From contig JARCOQ010000002.1 in assembly GCA_029207755.1 (NCBI GenBank), positions 43,727,744-43,791,743 of the forward strand: 64,000 nucleotides of DNA, read 5' to 3'. Of the stretch, positions 1 to 14,400 are shown piece by piece; within the stretch, counting starts at the first letter, position 1; the number at the start of each line of letters is the position of its first letter. A program made the position numbers and the translations under genes. Source of the DNA: Chamaea fasciata. Lineage: Eukaryota > Chordata > Aves > Passeriformes > Sylviidae. Under the pieces are notes generated by a model that was given only the letters and a program-made list of their open reading frames with translations, was not told the origin of the DNA and did no database searches.

Positions 1-2192
1 TGGATTTTACAGATCTTTTGTAGAGAACTTAAAGCAAAGGAGGTTACATGGCTGAGAAGTGAGATGAAATGGCATAATATAAAAGTGGGTATCTATGAAG
101 CTGGGGTATGGAAAAAGTAAAAAAAAAAAGTCAAAATCTTCAGGTGTTCTTCTGGTATGTTTGTGGCAGGAGAAATGCAACAAAATATTGAGGGATGCTG
201 TCTGAGGCCTTAAGAAAATAAGGAATAATTGAAATAACCTTACTGGGATATTATTACCTACCTTAATTATGTATTAGTCCTGCTGAAAGTTTCACACCCA
301 AATAAGTAGCAAGCAAACTCAAGTTTTCATGAGTGGCAGTTAAATGCTGCTGGAATTACAAGCAGGTGTAGCTCTATTGCACATGCTGTGCATTCCTGAT
401 AAGAGAGGCAGTGTGCTTTCACTTGAAAGAGAAAAGAGTATCTCACGTGTTTTGAGATGTTGGGGTGTTACCAGGATATTACATATTTGAAGTAGTAGAA
501 GTATAGAAAAGTTTGAAGAGGGCGCTTAAAGTTAATTTTAATTCTAGGCACTCTGATAGCTTCTTAGTTTGTCAGTAAGGATATTCATGCCTTCTAAGGT
601 GAACATTTTCAATGCTTTAAAGAAAAATGTGTTTTGTTTTGTGTCCTTTTCCCTTCACCTCTTCATTCCAGGTCTTCTGTTTACTTTCAAGCACTACAAC
701 AGGTAAATTTCTAGCTTGTCTTGAGTAGTAGGATATCCTTCACAGCTAAAGTCACACCAGAAAGTTATCTTTTACCTGCTAAGGAATGTATGTTGTTTCT
801 TGCACTAAAAGGTGTTCTTGGAACTTTGTCCCTAAATGGATTTTAAAGCTATGCATCAGAATATATTGTTAATAAAATCCTTTGGGGAAAGGAAGGAATG
901 CAGAAAATAGGAGGAAAGGGTTCCTTCTATTTAATGAACGATTATGGACCAAAGTAACATTCCTTAAGAATAAGGTATGGGTGGTTGCTCATGTTGTAGT
1001 TTAATGTTTTTGTTATCTGAAGTCACAGAGTTTAAAATAATCTTTCTTACATTTGGGTATTAGTTGTAATAATACTTCAGAAATACTCTGAATCACTGCA
1101 GTAAGATATTCAAGGCTAGGTGAGTCCCAGGTGCTGTCACAGTATTTGGTATAACTGGCACACTATTGAAAATTTGTGCAGATGTTTTTTAAAAAGCAAA
1201 ATTGGTTCTCTTAAGTTTTAATTCATGCTTAAGTAATGTATTACTAGTGGCAGCCTTCAGAAGGGAAACATTTCTAAATTCTGATGATAATCACTTTAAA
1301 TAAAAGCTTAAATTCCAGAGAAAAGCCTAGAAATTACATTTTGTTGGGGGATTTCTTTTCCCCCCTAGACCTGTACCTTCTGCTCCAGATCAAGATATGG
1401 GGCATGAGATCTAACATATGATCTTCATAGATGTATTTCTTTCAGAAAAAATATTTTGCTCACATTCTTGTTATGCGAGTTACTCGTATAGCAGGTTATG
1501 CTACAGAAGGGCAAAGATTACTTTGTTCCATGGTAGATTATATTCCAAAAATACAGATAGAAAAGTAGTGGAGTCTGAAACATGGGGACATGGATCTGTG
1601 TACTGCCAGAACTTAACAAAATACTATTTTCTAGGTTCATTGATTTCTACTGAGGAAGACCTATCTCTCACAACTTTGCAAGTTCACTGCTATACAGTGT
1701 AGTTCTCTGGCTGCAGGCTGGACTGGGAACCAGTTCTAGTGTTTATCACCGAGACCGGACACATGGTGCTTGTTAAAGCTTTAGAACAAAATAACTCATA
1801 AAAATTTCAGATCTAAATTTGCAGAGTTTGTCTCAAACATTGGTTTAGGATTGCTGTGTTGTCTGTTGGTCTCTTTTTTAATTGCAGTTTTGTTTGTCTG
1901 AAGATAAGATTGCCAGCTTGCAAACTCAGTGCAAGTGAATTGAAGTCTGCAAAACCTATCACTAGATATAGGATGGGACCATCAAGAAATTCGTTCATGT
2001 TCTGAAGCTTTGTAGCAATGGAGAGTGGTACCATCAAACAGGATTTTTTACATTAAGCCTGAATTTAAAATATCTTTGTTCTGTGATCATTCCCACAGGA
2101 AAATAATTTTATGACCATACATCTGTGAAAACTGTTTTGTGCATACGTATGTCTCTTGATTTACTTCTATGTTTGGATTTTTTGTCTTGAAG
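1..2192 (+). other. End of an upstream ZMYM2 intron
   Basis: AT-rich intronic DNA ending at the acceptor tctt-gaag of W1 (AG at 2191-2192), preceded by a T-rich tract. W1 starts in the middle of a codon (two bases), so a coding exon ending in phase 1 must lie upstream of the window. I see no exon, RNA gene or recognisable repeat here. Short open frames at 1418-1702 and 1813-2037 have no recognisable product. Confidence 0.7.
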
Positions 2193-2478
2193 ATTCTTGG
2201 ATATCCCAGTCAGCTTCCTTTCCTAGGAATCAGAAGCAGCCAGGTGTGGATTCCTTGTCACCTGTAGCATCACTTCCTAAGCAAATATTCCAGCCTTCTG
2301 CCCAGCAACAGCCTTCTAAGCAGGTTAAAGTCACATGTGCAAACTGCAAAAAGCCTTTACAAAAGGGACAGACTGCGTATCAGCGGAAAGGATCTGCTCA
2401 CCTTTTCTGTTCCACTACCTGCCTCTCATCATTTTCACACAAGCCCACTCCAAAGAAACTTTGTGTCATGTGCAGAAA
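2193..2478 (+). CDS. ZMYM2: ZMYM2 exon W1: linker, MYM module 1, start of module 2
   Basis: 286 bp, residues 1-95 of the visible protein plus two bases of codon 96. The first split codon gives Asp followed by SWISQS, then a Gln/Pro/Ser-rich linker. MYM module 1 begins with CANC (Cys at 2336) and ends FCSTTC; CVMC of module 2 is the last motif. The donor is a consensus gtgagt. The start at 2193 follows AG 2191-2192 and fits the mammalian sequence I recall. AGs at 2208-2209 and 2225-2226 are alternative acceptors but would remove this conserved stretch. Confidence 0.88.
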
Positions 2479-5400
2479 GTGAGTTTTGTATTTTGTTTTA
2501 CTCTAGCACCTAAATCCGGTACTGCTTAAGATTCTTATGCATGCATGAGAGTTGCTCCATTAATGATAGAAAATCTGATTATAGAAGTGCTTTTTATAGT
2601 GTTGCTTTAGTGTTTGGAAATGTTGAATTCACTGTGTCTAACAAAATAATACTAGCTTTTGAATTCAGAGTAGGGGATATTGTTTTATTGAAAGCCAGCA
2701 CACTAAAAATAAATGATTTTTTTTTAAGACAAGGTGTCCAAGTTGGGGCATACCTTGTGACAAGATATACTTCATTTATAAAGTCCTTTATGGAAAAGTG
2801 GACATTGTGTTGTGTGAGAGAGCACTCATTTTTATAGATGAAGATGTAAAATTAAGAGGCTCTAAAAGGATGAGAAAGTCGTACTTGCAAGAAGCTGGAA
2901 GAAACTTTGGAGTTCTTCCACTCTTGGTCATATAGGGATAGGAATAGCCTTAGGTTTTCCCCACAAGTGGGGCAACTGGCAGTTTTGTAGCTTAAGATAC
3001 CTTAAGTGGGCAGTACAGAGGGAGTAAAAAGCATAGCTAGAAGTGGCTTATTCTAAATTACTGGTTAGGTTTGACTTGTAGTTTTTCATGATTTGCCAGA
3101 CTTGAAATTGCCTAAGAGAAGTCTTCTGTAATTGTGTTCTTGTAATGTAAAGTGTGCAGACTGGCTTTACTGTCTCTTTCTTTCAGTGTATTGTTTACTG
3201 AGCTTTTTGCACTTTTTCATATTCTCAGTCTGGTACATGCTGCAGTGACCCTGGGTAAAGGTTGAATTTTTGCTGAACTACAGAAGGCTTGCAATAAAGA
3301 CTGCCTTTGTTAGTGTGTGCTCCAGAGAGCGTGGTTTTTGCTCAATCACAGATTTAAACTAGTGGGAAAAGTCTTCTACATCACTGTCCAGTGTGCTGGA
3401 TTAATGGCTAGTATTCAGATGCAAGCCTTTGGTCTTTTTTTTTTCCTTGGCACTCAGTAAAAATAAGCTATGGAAAACATTGATGTCCTGTAAATTCATA
3501 CCTTGGTACCCTGAAAACCTAGAAAATTTAAGAGATTCTAGCTTTTCTAAAATAGGTTTAAAAGCTCAAATTCTTCCCTCTACAGGGCTAGTTAAAAGTA
3601 ATCCTTGGTCTTTCTATTGGATTGTTATGTGTTTGTACAGTATTTTTTTTCTTAGACATAATCTGGTGACTACCATATTCAGCTAACTGCATGATCTATA
3701 AAGATGAAAATTAGACAAATCTTTCCTGACTGAAATCATGGCTAAATGCATGTTCCCTAGCCACTTTGGAGATACTTAGGCTGTGTGTTGCAAGAGGCTA
3801 GCAACAAAACTGCCCTAAATGAAGAGGCTTTATTTTTGAATGATGAGGAAAACACCTTATTTCTAGCTTTTAAGGTTAAAGAGAATCCTTGTGAAGTCAC
3901 CTTTTGAGGGTTTTTGAGGTGCTGTTAGTCTTTGCTTTTCCACCACTATGATGTTTTTACTCAATCGCAGTAAATGGAAGATAGTATATGCACTTAATTG
4001 TTCCTCTGTGGCACTGTTCCTCTGTATAACCCAACAAGAAAACTCAAAATTCTTAGGCATTTTATTATAAATCCCTTTTTTTGCATTCCTCTGAGCTCTT
4101 CTTCAACTGCATAAATAGCAAGCTCCTCAGGGCAGGAGCTCTGCTGTTGTTTTGCAGAACAGGAATGATAGCACTCCCTGACACAAATCTTAGTAGTTCT
4201 CCAAAAGGTAAGCCAAACTCTGCTGACTTCCCTTGATGGAAGAAGGCAAGCTTGCAGGTGTTTGTAGCGGGGCTGGTACAAGTTTATTTTCAAAGTGTGT
4301 CTAGGAAAACATGCATTTTTCCTGTTTTCCCCATGGTTTTTACCCATCTTAAAGCTTACAGGTATGAGTGTGTGAGGCATGTGTTTTCAAGCTGGCGATC
4401 CATATGTGCCCAATCAATTTTTTTATATATTCGGCCCATTATAATTTCCCGTGTGTCAGTAATAGGTTTTAGATTTTTGTGGGTTTTTTTGCTTTGAAGG
4501 CAAAAGAGGAGGCTTTTATTTCTTCTTACTTCTTCTAATATATGGTGTGTATTAGGCTGGGACAGTGTGAGTTTGTTTGTTTAGAACAAGGTTTATTTGA
4601 TTTCAGATTACTTTTATTGATGGTTGGGTTTCTGGTTTAAGGTGTTAAGTTGGCACAATTCCATGGGCAACTGCATAAAACTGCTCAGATGCTTTGGAAC
4701 TTTTAAAGGAATGATGGAATTAACTTGTAAATTTTGAATAATAGAACTTCTAGGTACATTTGTGGTAGAGTTCTAAGCTTTTTGGTTGTTTATAAGTTTG
4801 AGAAATGACAAAACTATTTTCTCTCTTCCTCTCATCCTGTCCTGAGGTTAATACTGGAAATGGTGGAGGTACCTACATATGGTCCAATTTAGTGCTTTTT
4901 ATTATAAATCTGAATTTTTTATATGAAACTTACATATGTCTTTTGTGTAAAAGAAAAAGCTATTATAAAATGGCTAGTTCAAATTTGCTGTGTTAGTTTT
5001 TGTATAAAATGAGTTTCCCATAACTGCATTTAATGCTGCATTAGTACTGCCTAGTTTTAGAATAATTTAATGGGAAAAAAAATAACTCAAAGCTAAAGGA
5101 AAAAAGGTTTTACACAGTAAAGACTTACTTAGAGTAGTTGTAAAAATATTACCAAACTTAGTATTCATCCTGTGATTAACAACTTCACATCAAAAAACTG
5201 TTTTGAAATGTAAGCCTGGAGAGGAAGAATGAATCTTATAATGTGTGAAGTGTTCTTGTATACATAAGTTTTTAAAAAAATATTATTATTTTTTATTTCA
5301 GAGATATAACAACAATGAAAGGTACCATTGTTGCTCAAGTAGATTCGAGTGAGTCTTTCCAGGAGTTTTGCAGTACATCATGTTTATCCTTCTATGAAGA

Positions 5401-8400
5401 TAAACAGAATCCCTCAAAAGGAGCCTTGAATAAATCAAGATGCACAATCTGTGGTAAACTAACTGAGGTCTGGTTGACTGTTTTTTGTCTTTCTCAATAA
5501 TGACATGTTAATAGGTTATATACTGAAATAAGAGAACTGAAAAGAAGAAAATGTAAAATCTTCGGTATTTTGAGATACTAAAACGTGCAGTCTTAATATT
5601 CACAAAGAGCAGCTGAAGGAAGAAAGTATTCTAAGAGGTTGATACTTGTTTCAGAAACTTGAAGTGCCTTTTGCTGATAATATGTTCTATGAGGCATAGA
5701 ATCCCATAATTGTAACCTAGATCTCTCACATAAAAGAATTGGTGATGAAAAAATGTCAAGATCCACTGTATTGCCTATTTTTTTACTATTAGGTTTTTAA
5801 AGGTAATGCAGATGGTTTTAGAGAGTGTAGAATATGTGTAGTTTTAAATTCTCGTAAATTTATTTATTCTCGTGTATTTATTTTTGATGCCTTCTTGATT
5901 ACTGAGCTCAGGCTACAGCTGGTTCAGGCTACTGCTTTACACAGCATATTGTCTGGCCAATCTTCATACGCCAGTTTCTTTACCTGTAGATTTATCATTT
6001 TATAAATTTGCATAAATTTCCACTCTACTCTCATATGCAGTTACCACATCCTTCCCTCTGATCTTTCCTTCCAGGCTAAAGGGTAGATGAGTTTAAGAAT
6101 GTTTTCCTAGAGCTTTGGAGATAACAGAAACATTCCTTTCTGCTTGCATATTTCATGGTCATTTCAGATTTTTAAATAGTGAGATAGTTTTTTGAATGTG
6201 AGACTTCTGGTTGATCTGCTAGTTTCAGGCAACTTTGTGCTTGTCTAGTGATAGAATACTTTTTTATTTTTATTTTTTAGATTCGTCACGAAGTTAGCTT
6301 TAAAAATATGACTCATAAGCTGTGCAGTGACCATTGCTTCAATAGATACAGGATGGCAAATGGTTTAATAATGAATTGCTGTGAGCATTGTGGGGAGTAT
6401 TTGCCCAGTAAAGGAGCTGGAAACAATGTCCTTACTATTGATGGTCAGCAGAAAAGATTCTGCTGTCAGAACTGCCTTGGTGAATACAAGCAGGTAACGA
6501 CTTCTTTACCTATAAATTGAAATTAAATAAACATTAATAGTTCCTAAGTTTATGCTGTTACTAATAGCATGGGTTTACTTCTCCTAAGAACACATAAGTA
6601 ACAAAAACTTCTAAAAATTGAAATAATGCCGGTGAGAAAAAACTATCTGGAATGGACCTTTTACTACTGTCTCTTTTTGATGTTGCTGTAATAGCGATAC
6701 CTGTTCATTACTAATGAAAGTGTAATTGAAATTAAATTTTGTTCATTTCTATTTTTTCTGTTGGTTGTATCTGAAGTATAGTAATAGCAAGCACACCACA
6801 CAGGCTTTACTGGTCCTTAAGTTATGGGGTGTTTTTAATATAAAAGCTCACTTGTATGCAGTTGAAACATTAAAAAATACGCAGAACATGCAGATTGGAC
6901 ATTGCTGTGAGAAGGCTCTAACTGGTGACAGTTTGGCTGTGTACTTGCACTGTGTCTCATCTCCATTGTACAGCACAGGATTCAAAATACTGTTACTTTC
7001 ATCCTTCCATATGTTAAGTTTTATGCTTTCATTTTATTTACTTGGTTTGTTTTACGTTTATTTTTAAGACTGTTAAGATAGTAGTAATTGTATTTAAAAA
7101 TACTTCCAAATCAAGAAACTTGATGTTAAAATCTTTTACGTTTTGCAGAGCCAGCTTAGTTCTGAACTGTTGCTAATGCTGGCTAAAAGGTTTAAATGTT
7201 AATCACAGGATTTATAGTATAATAGGATAGCTTTGAAATACTAAATATTTCAGGGGAGGATATATAATATGAGGATTTTGGGGAGTTCTGTTATTTGGGT
7301 TCTTTTGCTTGGTATGTTCTGCTCTGAGTTTATAGGGGTAGTGTTCTGACAGTGCTGTTTTACTAGCAAGAAATTTGTTTCTGATTTTGAGACGCACACT
7401 TGAATATGTGAGTGGCCCCAGCACTGCACATTGCTTGGGGCTCATTCTTCATCTCTTCCCATTTTTAAGAAACCAGTGGTCCAAGAGAAGAGGCATTACA
7501 GTGCTGTGTTGTAAAGTTCTTTAACGTACATCATGTGTGCTTGTATTTTCTCACTGGATGCTGAGCTCTGATGCTTCTGGGGATGACTGTTCTGTGTGTG
7601 AAGAGCAAAGCTGGAAACGTGCGTATGTAAACAGCCTAACTGGAAACGTAACATGAGCGTTATTTTTTTGCCACAGCTGTACCAAAAGGGACAGGATAGG
7701 TTTTCAAGCTACTAAAAATATAGGCATGCCCAGAAGCCATGAAAAGACTTGAAGAAGCGTTGAATACTGACTGTCTCTTGAAGAAGCAAAAGTGCAGGAG
7801 ATTAACTTTGAAATGAGACATTCCCACACAACCAGTATAACTTACACTGCACATGGAATTGTGAAATGAACATGGAATTTTGAGGTTCAATGACAAAATT
7901 TGTACTTTAATCACAGAACATACTGTATTTGTTTACATATTGTTGTATTTTGTGTTTAGATATGTGTTTGAGAATGAGAAGAGTATGGGTAGCAAGTTGC
8001 GCGTTCTGGTTTAATTTGGGGAGGTGGAGCAGTTTGCAGTACCAAGAATCTTCACAAGTAGTGTCAAGTTGTTGCATTATTGTGAGAACCTTTAAAATTG
8101 AGACACATTGTTTTGGTTCATTCACTTCTAACAGCAGATTTTATGCAAGCAAGTTCTTAATTCCTTTATCAAAAGATGTGTTACTGTGCAACTATAATGG
8201 GCTGTGAGAAGCCTAATTTGAGTATTTGTGTGCATCTGTTTTGGAATAGTGTAATTCTTAACTGGTAGGTCTCAGATATTCATGGAGTGTAAGGAGTTCG
8301 GGGTATTATTAAGAGAAGCTCTTAAGGGAAAATGCTATGTGACCGACCAAGTACCTTTCTGTTACAGAGTAACGACACCAGCGGATAAGGAAAGGACTAT

Positions 8401-11400
8401 AGATGTTGTTTATCTGGACTTTTGTAAAGCCTTTGGCATGATCCCCCACAATGTTCTTCTCTCCGAATTGGAAAGTGATGGATTCAACAGGTGGACTGTT
8501 AGGTTGGATGGTTGCATCTAGAGGGGTGGTGGTCAGTGATTCAGAGTCCCAATAAATGTTGCTGACAAGTGGTGTCCCTCAGGGGTCCATGTTTGGACAG
8601 GTGTTATTTCATGTCTTCATTAATTAATAGACAAAGGCACCAAGTGCATCCAGAGCAAGTTTGGAAATGACATCAAGATGATGGTGCACTGACTAACCTG
8701 AGCAATGGGATGCCATCCAGAGGGACTGGATAAGCCTAATGTGAGTGCATGGCTGAGATCAGCCATGTCAAAGGCTTCACAGAAGTCCAGATAAAGGACA
8801 AAGACTAAGTGCAGGGTGCTGCAGCTGTCTTGGGGCATCCCCCAGTGTCTGTACGCACCGGGAAATTAACAGATGGAGAGCAGCCCTGCTGGCAAGGACT
8901 TGGAGGTGCTGGTGGATGAGGCTGGACATGAGGTGTCAGTGTGCACTCACAGCCCAGAAAGCCAAACGTGTCCTGGGCTGCATCCAAAGCAGTGTGGGCA
9001 GCAGGGCCAGGGATGCCCCTCTGCTGAGACCCCACCTGCAGTGCTGCATCAGCTCTGGGCTCCCAGCACAGGGAGAACCTGTTGGAGTGGGTCCAGAGGA
9101 GGGACACTGAGATGATCAGAGGGCAGGAGAACCTCTCCTGTGAAGGAGAACTGAGGAAGTTGGGGTTCGGTGTGGAAAAGAGAAGGCTTCAGGGTGAACT
9201 AACTGTGAGCTTCCAGTAACTGAAGGGAGCTTACAGGAATGATGGGACAAGACTATTTACCAGTACGATAGTACTATTACTATTTAGTGGTGGGAGAAGG
9301 GGAAATGGGTTTAGATTTAAAGAGAGTAGGTTTAGATTAGATCTTAGGAAAAAAAAACTACTGTACAGGGTAGTGAGTCACTGGAACAGGTTTTTCAGGG
9401 GAGTTGTAGATGCCCTGTCCTTGAAAGTGTTCAAGGCCAGGTTGAACGGGGCCCTGGGCAGCCTGGACTCATGGAAGGTGTCTCTGACCATGGCAGAGGG
9501 GATTGGAACTAGGTGACCTTCCAATCCAGACCATTCTCTGAGTATATCAAAGTCAAGCTATAAAAGTGGAAGTTCTTCGAGTGTACGCTGTAGGTGTCCG
9601 AAGTTGCTTAGGACACAAATCATTGAGAATACTTAGTTGATAGAATATTTAGGTTTGTAGTTTATTTAGGTTTTTTAAGCTGAGTATGTTCAAGGAGTTC
9701 TAGTTTTTTAGAAAAGAAGTTTAGAAATAAAATGTCACTGACAACCCACTGGGCCACAGTTGGTAAATTATGGGTTTTGTTCAGTTGTAACAGTGTTTCC
9801 TTGAAAGTTACTAGATCTTGCTTTAAGGGAGAAGTGCTGAAGCAGAGATTTTTGGGGAGAGTCATTATTGCATACTGAAATAAACTTAATTAAAGAAATA
9901 ATACAGAAAAAGTTAATGTCATTTGATTCCAGGATTGTGTTGTACAACTAATTATTGTGTGTCACCTAAGAGTTTTAGCAAATGTTTTCTTACAAACAGT
10001 TGTAAAATAAATAGGTCTTACTGGTATGAGCTTTGTATTAAGCAGTTTATGTTGTACATGTCATACAACTATCAATATTGCTATACATTTGTAGTAGTAA
10101 TAAATGAAAACTCCGTATTACTTGTACGTATCTATATACTTAATCACAGTTTTAAAAAATAAATATTACACTGATTTGAACCCAATTTTTCAATAAGTCA
10201 TCATGAACTTCTTTTTCTTATTTTTTTGGAATGAAAAAATTAAACTTGTGGGTAATAAAAATTACAGTGGCTCTCAGAGTGACAAGTAATTGGATTTCTG
10301 CAAGTAATCCATCTCCTGCAAAGTGTCTTTCCTCTGCTTCAGACTGTTCCTGGGAGTAAGAAGCAGTGTTGCTCCTGGGATAGAGAGAATACATTTTTTC
10401 TCAAATGTCATACGTCACCTTTCAAGGTGATGGATGCACTTAGCTTCCTATGTACCAGTTTTAGAACTTGCTTTAAAAATGACCATACATAATCTTTAAT
10501 ATTGCATTAAGTGTCTTGATTTTCTGCAAGGTCATTGTTGTTTTTTTTTCTTTCCTAAAACTTTAAGTTATTGCCAAGCTTAGGTGTCTTTTAGTATTAA
10601 AAAGTTATTAAATAGAAATAAATTTCTGAAATAATTAAAAATAACAAATAGGCATAACATAACTCATGCTCACTGTATATATATGCAAGAGCAAGTTAAT
10701 TTCTCTATGACACAACAGTCATTTGTCAAGACAGCTGTGCAAGTCAAGCTTTTTAAAAAAGATAAAACTGATAAAATAGTTTCTCAAATAAGATGTGTGA
10801 CAATTTAGATAAATTGTGAGAACAAAACTAATTGCAAGTGCTTAAATTTTTTAAAACCTGAAGATGATGATTACCGCTAGATTATGCACTCCAGCTGTTG
10901 CATTGACGTTCAAACTCTTCACATGTAGAGGGTCAAGAGGAACTTAAAGAATGACCCTAAACAGAATGCAAAAAAACCCAAACAAACCACACTAGAAGAG
11001 AATGAAATTAAATCTGAACAGGAGCTGAGTAAAATTGTTACTGTACAAACACTGAAATACCTTATTTCTTTGAGCAGATATTTTGTATAGTTAAAATGAA
11101 AATGTAAGCATTTAAAAAATCACTTTAGTGATCCATTGGAAAATTATTTGTGCAGTAAATTGGAAGTAACCTCAAATGTGCCTGTCATAAAGATGTTAAC
11201 CACACGCAGCACATACCTAGATTTTTTCAGAATTTTTGTTTCTGCTACTATTGCATGTTTTCTGTGTCCACAAAATTAGTTAACTTCCTTTTCAAAGTAC
11301 TTCCCATGTTTGTGTCTTGGTTTGCTGGATTTTGGTACAGGCTTGACAGCCTTGTTTTAAGAAGCAAGTGGAATATCCTGTGACTTTATGACTTAGCTTG

Positions 11401-14400
11401 TGTAACCAACCATACCTTTTAATTTTGAGCTTTTCCAACTAAGCTAAAGCAGCAACTGCGTCTGCTTCCTTGCCTGATCACTCCATGGTGTTCTTTATTC
11501 TACCAAGAAAGTATTTAATGCCTTGCTCGTTAAAAATGTTCCTTTTTTCACTTTGCTTCTATAACTAAAGTTCTTCTTAAAATGTGACCTGGGATTTACT
11601 TGCTTTAGGGGATTCTTGAGGTGATGATCTTCATCTACTGCCATAAAGGAAGTGGGGGGGGAAGGGGTGGTGGGAAAGGAGCTGTAGCTATTTCTTCATA
11701 GCCTTTTCGATAGCTCTGGACAGAAGTGATACTGAATGAATGCAAGCCAAACCAGCGTTTTTCTAGTTGGAGAGGATGCTTGCTGTGTCTTTTCATCGAA
11801 TGGAAAAACTTTCAATACTGAATAAAAGTGCATTTAGTTACTTCTTGATTAGATGAAGACTTACTACTGAACATGCTTCAAGACTAACAAGGCTGTGCCA
11901 TGTCCCTAAGCTATTCACTTACAAGCAATAGAAAAAAGCACCCTAGTCAGTTGTGTTTCCTTGTTCAGTTTCTGCTCTTTGCCAAGGAACTGCTTTTGTG
12001 AAACTCTTGAAACTCATTTGCTATTTTATCCTGTGCTGGGGTTTAAGAGCCTTCACTGTACACGATAATATGCATATCAGTTCTGCAGCTAGCAATTAAT
12101 TGCTTACACAGACTTTGTACTTAGCCTCATAATATGTATTGTTATCTACTGGTTTAAATATCACCAAATGCTGTGATAGAATGTCCTGTCACTTGGCATT
12201 TCAGTGGAAGCATGTAGGGTTTTCAGCTTTGTCTTGTGTCTTGTCCCATGCAGGGTCTGGATTTTTTTCCGTGCTTCTTTGCTGTTAAGACAGGGTGTCC
12301 TTTTGGTCTTCCTTTTTATCCTTGATATTACAATGAACTACAAAATCTACCACTTGCCGCTGTTGTTACTGTTTTATAAACTCTCACTTCCGAGTTTCAA
12401 GAAAGAGTAAGTACTCTTGACAAAGTCAGTAATTGCTAGAGTTGAACAGCCCACTTACATTAAAATGTGGAAAATTACTGATTTTTTTCTTTTAAAGTTC
12501 TGGTCACTTTTCAAGAGAAGTTCTGTGGTTTCAGCCAGATCAAACTGTGGTTTAATAGTGGGGTTTCTTCCTTGTACACTAAACCACTTCTGTTTAGTTC
12601 AGGTAATACTCAGTTTGGTATTAAGTAATCTCTGGTAATACTGTTGTCTCATACTACGCACACTTCTGCAAATGGAGATAGCTAGATGTTTTTCATCCCA
12701 TCTAACATGGTTAAAAGACAGAAATCTTTATTATACCTAGGTTAATAATTTCCTCTTTCTTCCTGCTTAGTGATATGGGGAGGTTTTTTGAGACCTCTTG
12801 GTGTTTATGACCCCAAGCTTCTTGCATCTCTGATGCAAATTGAGTCCTAGAAACTATCCTGTTCTACTTTTTCTATTACTGTTTTACTCCTGCTTTCTGG
12901 AACCATTTTTTTGGCCATTTCTTTTTCAAATGTCTGTCTCCCAACTGTAGAATTTGCTGCTCTTCGATAAAAACTATGTTACCAGATTCCTTAGACATCT
13001 GAATATAGTTCATCATAACTGTTCAGAATACTATTATGTAGATATTTTAGAGGATGAAATCAGATGGGTCCATCAGAAATGTTAAAATGGCTTTGTTGTT
13101 CTGAAGAAAACTAGTCATAGGGCAGTCAAGTGTGAGGTGTCAGTTGTGTGGGAGCACAGGAGGTTCTTGGAAAGAGGAAGCAAGGAGGTGGCATGACTAG
13201 GTGTCATAGTTATGATAGATGTAACCGCATCCATGCACTGGTGTACCTGGAGTAATTAACTGGGTGGGATTGAGGGCAGGAGAGAAAAGGCAGAACAGAA
13301 ACAGCTGAAACATTCAGTTCATGTGGAAGTAACTTGCTTTTTGAGGCAGATGTTTTCAGCTCTGCTTTTCTCAGAGACAGGAAGACAAATGTCTTGAGAG
13401 TGGGAACAAAATGAGCAAAAAGACAGAATGCTGGCAGTTGGGAGATGCCAAGGAAAAGTACTGGACAAGTTATCAATTTAGCTGTTTGCAGACTTCAACT
13501 GATGGAATGTAGACATACATCACTTAGTGTTCAAGGCCCACAAAAGCAATTGCTTTATCTCTTGCTCTTAGGACTTGGGCAAATGCTTTTGTGGAAGAGT
13601 TTGCAGTTGTTATTCTTGGGGGAGAAATGATTTGGATGCAGTATTTTAAGAGAAATTAAATTATACAGGTTCTTCTTTCTTTGCTGTTACAGATTCTGCT
13701 AATACCTGGTTCTTTTCTTAGACATGCATGTTGCCTCTGGATCCATGAGACCATCCATTAAAATGAATTTGAAGTAGTTTAGCTGCTATTTTGTTGGTCA
13801 CCTCACCTTTCTGAGGGATCTCTGTTACCATAGAATTCCATGTAGCAAGTGTATCTGCTTTTCTACTTATAGAAAATGTTTTCTTCTTTTCTGTTTGAAC
13901 ACAGGCGTACTATGTTTCTGTCCTGGAATTTCCTGGTGTTTGTCTTAATTCTAATCCAAACCTCTTATTCCATAAAGCTACCAGGGAGGTTTGCCTGGAT
14001 TGAGAGGTATTTAACAGTCTGTTTTACCATGGAGTTTTAACTTCAAAGCATTTCCTTTAACTGGAAGCAGATCTTGGGGCTGCTGCATAGCACTGTAGCA
14101 ATCAGCTGCTGTTGTGGTATTTTGTGTTGACTGGCCCTTGCATGGGAGAAGTTGTAGGAAGAATGCTCTCTTACACTGCTGGCATGTCCTTCATTATGCT
14201 CTCTTAGCCTTGTCAAGGCCTGTGAAGCAGATGATAATCCTTTCTTTTCAGTTAAGAATAAAAGTGTCTAGCACAGATGTCCAGATTCAAGGCAGTAATA
14301 GCTTTATTGAAGTACTGATGCAGTCAGGAGGTTGAAGAGCAGAGGCTTTTGTTAGTTTCAGTTGTGAACAGAAATGAGGCTTCTGATATGCCATGAAGTT

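Noticed and set aside
2210..2227. Alternative W1 acceptors at 2209 and 2226
   Set aside because: They would drop the [11 protein letters not shown] stretch that I recall in mammalian ZMYM2. The AG at 2191-2192 has a better T-rich tract.
3994..4380. Minus-strand open frame of 128 codons
   Set aside because: No recognisable motif, sits within an intron, overlaps other chance frames on the other strand and has no splice or promoter context.
8282..9107. Open frames of 70-100 codons on both strands
   Set aside because: They are pieces of the degenerate CR1 element and its complement, not host genes.
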